From contig JAEUIH010000017.1 in assembly GCA_016795105.1 (NCBI GenBank), forward strand, positions 1 to 64,000: a DNA stretch of 64,000 bases, read 5' to 3'. The position numbers were made by a program, and so were the translations under genes. This stretch comes from Planctomyces sp. (lineage in GTDB: Bacteria; Planctomycetota; Planctomycetia; Planctomycetales; Planctomycetaceae). Shown here one piece after another: positions 61,694-64,000 of this stretch; the first letter of the stretch is position 1, and every line of letters begins with the position of its first letter. The notes under the pieces were generated by a model, which did no database searches, was not told the origin of the DNA, and worked only from the letters and a program-made list of their open reading frames with translations.

Positions 61694-62407
61694 ATGCGTC
61701 TATCCGTACGGAGGCGCCAGCCTGAACTCATGGATGACCCGGCTCTCGACAGAGCAACCCATCAGCAGGCCCTGGCCGGTCTGCGGCGTGTAAACTGGTG
61801 GAGCAGGACCGATTCCGTGATCTGGAATGCTCTGAAAACAGTTCAGCCGAAGGCAACTGGTGAACCTCTTCGAATACTCGATGTCGGTTCCGGAGGTGGC
61901 GACCTTCTGTGCAGGCTCGCCGGCAGATTTGCAGGACACGAGATACCGGCCGTCTTCACGGGCTGGGATATCAGTCTCGATGCCGTGCAGTACGCCACTG
62001 AACAGGCACGGATCGCTGGTGTCAAAAACGTCAGTTTTGAAGTCCACGATTGCCTGAATGAGACGTTCCCGGAACAGAAGTTTGACGTGGTTATGTGCTC
62101 GTTATTTCTCCATCATCTTGATGAGCACGATGCAGTATCCCTCCTGAACGGAATGCGGCTCGCTGCCAGCCAGCTTGTGCTCGTTGATGACCTTGTTCGC
62201 TCAAAGTTTGGCTATTGGCTGGCATGGGCAGGATGTCGCATACTTACGCGGTGCCGTATCGTTCACATCGACGGTCCGCTTTCGGTAGAAGGTGCCTTCA
62301 CGACGGCCGAAGCACTCAAAATTGCAGACTACGCGCGCCTTTCGCCGTGCAGAATCACTCGCCACTGGCCACAGAGGTTCTTGCTCCAGTGGAGTCGAGC
62401 AAACTGA
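61694..62407 (+). CDS. SAM-dependent methyltransferase of the type III PKS cluster
   Basis: 237 residues. After a short N-terminal QPELMDDPALDRATHQQALAGLRRVN block comes a class I methyltransferase with ILDVGSGGGDLLCRLAGRF (motif I), FTGWDISLDAVQYA and VVMCSLFLHHLDEHDAVSLL. The C-terminal part (YWLAWAGCRILTRCRIVH) is hydrophobic, suggesting membrane association or a lipid substrate. The TGA overlaps the ATG of the FAD oxidoreductase. A methyl transfer onto a phenolic lipid is inferred from the neighbours. Confidence 0.83.
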   Translation: MRLSVRRRQPELMDDPALDRATHQQALAGLRRVNWWSRTDSVIWNALKTVQPKATGEPLRILDVGSGGGDLLCRLAGRFAGHEIPAVFTGWDISLDAVQYATEQARIAGVKNVSFEVHDCLNETFPEQKFDVVMCSLFLHHLDEHDAVSLLNGMRLAASQLVLVDDLVRSKFGYWLAWAGCRILTRCRIVHIDGPLSVEGAFTTAEALKIADYARLSPCRITRHWPQRFLLQWSRAN

Positions 62408-63621
62408 TGACTGAGTCCAACTTTGCACGGGTAGAGAATGAGTCCGACTGGGACGTCGTGATTGTCGGAGCCGGTCCAGCCGGAGGATACTCGGGCTTGC
62501 TTTGCGCCAGATCCGGCCTTCGCACATTGCTCGTTGAAAAACAGAAATTCCCTCGCCACAAGATCTGCGGCTGCTGCCTGAACAGCAGAGCTGTTGGATT
62601 CCTGAAAGATGCAGGCATCTGGTCCGGAATACTCACTGCTGGCGCTCGCAGACTTGACGGCATCACAATCAGTGTGCGACATCAGAAGTTAGTCGTACCT
62701 CTCAGAGAATCATGGTCCATCTCTCGCGGGACGCTCGATCAGCTCCTTGTCAGACAGGCAGTCGAAGCAGGGTGTGTATTTGTCGATGGAGTATCCGCGC
62801 AGGTCGCGGGTCCAATGACAAATAGTGGGCAGAGCCTTCGCAGAATCAAAGTCGGTACGCGGGAAGTTCAGGCCCGAGTTGTACTGGTCTGCGACGGTCT
62901 CGGTCACTCCAGCCTTGATTCACAATCGCAACTGACAACAAGGATCATGCACGGTTCCAGAGTTGGACTCGGAGGAATTCTTAGTCCGGTTGATGACTCA
63001 CCTTCAGACCAATCGGACTCGAAGCAAATTCAAGCCAATACAAGCCGGAATGAGTTCATCCGCATGATTGTTGGGAATCATGGGTATGCGGGCCTGGCGC
63101 CGCTGGAAGATGGAAGACTGAACGTAGCGGCAGCTGTTGACCCGGAGTTCCTTAAGTCCATGAACTCCCCTGCTGTCGCGTTACTCAGTCTGTTCGAAGA
63201 GGCCGGCGAACTGCCCCCCAATGGAATGGCTGCAATGGCTCTCAGAGGAACTCGGCCCCTGACTCAAAATACAAGTCCACGATCCCTTGACCGGCTGCTT
63301 CTGCTCGGAGATGCAGCAGGGTACGTAGAACCGTTCACCGGCGAAGGAATCGCATGGGCGCTTGCCTCTGCTTCACTTGCTTTGCCTGCAGCTCTTGACG
63401 TGTGTCGCAACGGCTGGAGTCGTGCAGCAGCTCTTGCGTGGGAACGTGCATATTGTCGTTCAATCTCCAGGAAACTTGGAATTTGTCGGCTGCTCTCTTC
63501 AGGTCTGCGAAGACCATGGATGCTTCAGCCTATGATCACTTTCTTTCGCATGTTTCCGTCAGCAACTGGAATGCTTGCTGCAACTGTAAATGGCTATACG
63601 TCACAAAAGGACGCAGCATAA
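62407..63621 (+). CDS. FAD-dependent oxidoreductase (geranylgeranyl reductase/hydroxylase-like)
   Basis: 404 residues from the ATG at 62407, which overlaps the previous stop (TGATG). FAD-binding VVIVGAGPAGGYSGLLCARSG at about 18-38, the second motif KFPRHKICGCCLNSRAVG, and the ribityl-binding LLLGDAAGYVEPFTGEGIAWALASA. This is the UbiH/geranylgeranyl-reductase superfamily, whose members hydroxylate aromatic rings or reduce prenyl chains. Alongside a type III PKS it most likely oxidises the phenolic product. No gap separates it from the PKS gene. The longer frame from 62215 is not supported. Confidence 0.87.
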   Translation: MTESNFARVENESDWDVVIVGAGPAGGYSGLLCARSGLRTLLVEKQKFPRHKICGCCLNSRAVGFLKDAGIWSGILTAGARRLDGITISVRHQKLVVPLRESWSISRGTLDQLLVRQAVEAGCVFVDGVSAQVAGPMTNSGQSLRRIKVGTREVQARVVLVCDGLGHSSLDSQSQLTTRIMHGSRVGLGGILSPVDDSPSDQSDSKQIQANTSRNEFIRMIVGNHGYAGLAPLEDGRLNVAAAVDPEFLKSMNSPAVALLSLFEEAGELPPNGMAAMALRGTRPLTQNTSPRSLDRLLLLGDAAGYVEPFTGEGIAWALASASLALPAALDVCRNGWSRAAALAWERAYCRSISRKLGICRLLSSGLRRPWMLQPMITFFRMFPSATGMLAATVNGYTSQKDAA

Positions 63622-64000
63622 ATGTCTCATTTTGAAATCATCGGGTTGGGTACCGCCCTCCCGGATCACTCAATCGAACAGGCGGACGCCGCGACCTTCG
63701 CCGGGACCTGTCTTTCAGGAGAAGCCGATTCAGACAGAGCAGAAACTCTGGTAAAAGCGCTCTATCGGAGGTCGGGAGTTCGATCCCGAAACAGCGTCGT
63801 ATTGGATTCTTCGACACATCGAGATGCGATTTCTCAGTCGTTCTATTCCCCGTCCGACGATCCATCGAATCGAGGCCCCGGGACTGCAGCAAGGATGCAG
63901 AAATTCGAACGTGAGGCTCCAGCGCTGGCGACGAAGGCGTGCCTTCGAGCACTCCAGGCTGCTGAAGTCAGCCCTCAGCAGATTACTCACCTGATCACTG
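63622..64000 (+). CDS. Type III polyketide synthase (chalcone/stilbene synthase family), partial
   Basis: The ATG directly follows the FAD gene stop, with AAAGGACG nine bases upstream, and the frame is open to the right edge (126 codons). It begins MSHFEIIGLGTALPDHSIEQ, contains LVKALYRRSGVRSRNSVVLD and ends in helical text (ATKACLRALQAAEVSPQQITHLIT), the pattern of the thiolase-fold N-terminus of type III PKS or KAS III proteins. The opening and the RRSGVR region fit type III PKS better. The catalytic Cys, His and Asn lie beyond the window, so the assignment rests on this N-terminal third and its neighbours. Confidence 0.72.
   Translation, partial: MSHFEIIGLGTALPDHSIEQADAATFAGTCLSGEADSDRAETLVKALYRRSGVRSRNSVVLDSSTHRDAISQSFYSPSDDPSNRGPGTAARMQKFEREAPALATKACLRALQAAEVSPQQITHLIT

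Noticed and set aside
62215-62406. Longer start for the FAD oxidoreductase
   Set aside because: The added 64 residues overlap the methyltransferase gene in another frame and precede the FAD-binding motif without homology; the ATG at 62407 overlaps the stop codon as expected.

Overview
The window looks like chromosomal DNA of a planctomycete (Planctomycetota). The evidence is the gene repertoire: three pilin-signal DUF1559 proteins, two DUF1501 proteins, a DUF1549/DUF1553 protein with a PPC-domain partner, a planctomycete cytochrome fused to WD40 repeats, a giant DUF1080/dehydrogenase/cytochrome protein, a PEP-CTERM protein and a secretin-like protein without a pore. Genus cannot be fixed from this sequence. 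No tRNA, rRNA, CRISPR array or transposase was recognised.

Layout. 1-416 is a tandem array of 121-123 bp units carrying a 59 bp cloverleaf-like palindrome. 0.4-9.4 kb holds a secretin-N-domain protein, a PhoX-type phosphatase, a DUF1559 protein with a small lipoprotein, and a vitamin-K-carboxylase-like membrane protein. 9.4-21.6 kb is a same-strand run of secreted proteins: phosphatase, DNRLRE protein with a 9 bp coding repeat, DUF1501, PPC, DUF1549/1553, cytochrome-WD40 and PQQ-like, ending in a PhnZ-like HD protein. 21.5-30.7 kb is housekeeping and transport: ExbB/TolQ-like, dihydroorotase, a pair of ABC half-transporters, an HDOD protein and frr. 30.9-36.4 kb holds a site-2 protease, a lipoprotein with a serine hydrolase, and an XPB-like helicase next to a DUF790/Bax1-like nuclease. 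36.5-47.9 kb holds the giant dehydrogenase-like protein, a PLP-fold protein, thiS-thiG, a three-gene overlapping operon, a ketosynthase and a PEP-CTERM protein. 48-54.4 kb holds DUF1501, a redoxin, an ATPase/diguanylate cyclase pair, a Cys/His-rich protein and a DUF1559 protein.

The most interesting region is 54.3 kb to the right edge. Two tightly packed operons diverge from one 216 bp interval. Leftward: YceI-like lipid-binding protein, SAM methyltransferase, NnrU/ICMT-like membrane protein, MMPL/RND exporter. Rightward: BlaI-like repressor, short M56 (BlaR1-like) protease, DUF1559 protein, SAM methyltransferase, FAD oxidoreductase, and the start of a type III polyketide synthase. I infer a phenolic-lipid synthesis, modification and export island controlled by a BlaR1/BlaI-type membrane-stress switch. 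The enzyme set resembles the Streptomyces griseus srsABC set (type III PKS, methyltransferase, flavoprotein). The product, the regulation and the extent of the locus beyond the right edge are not visible here.
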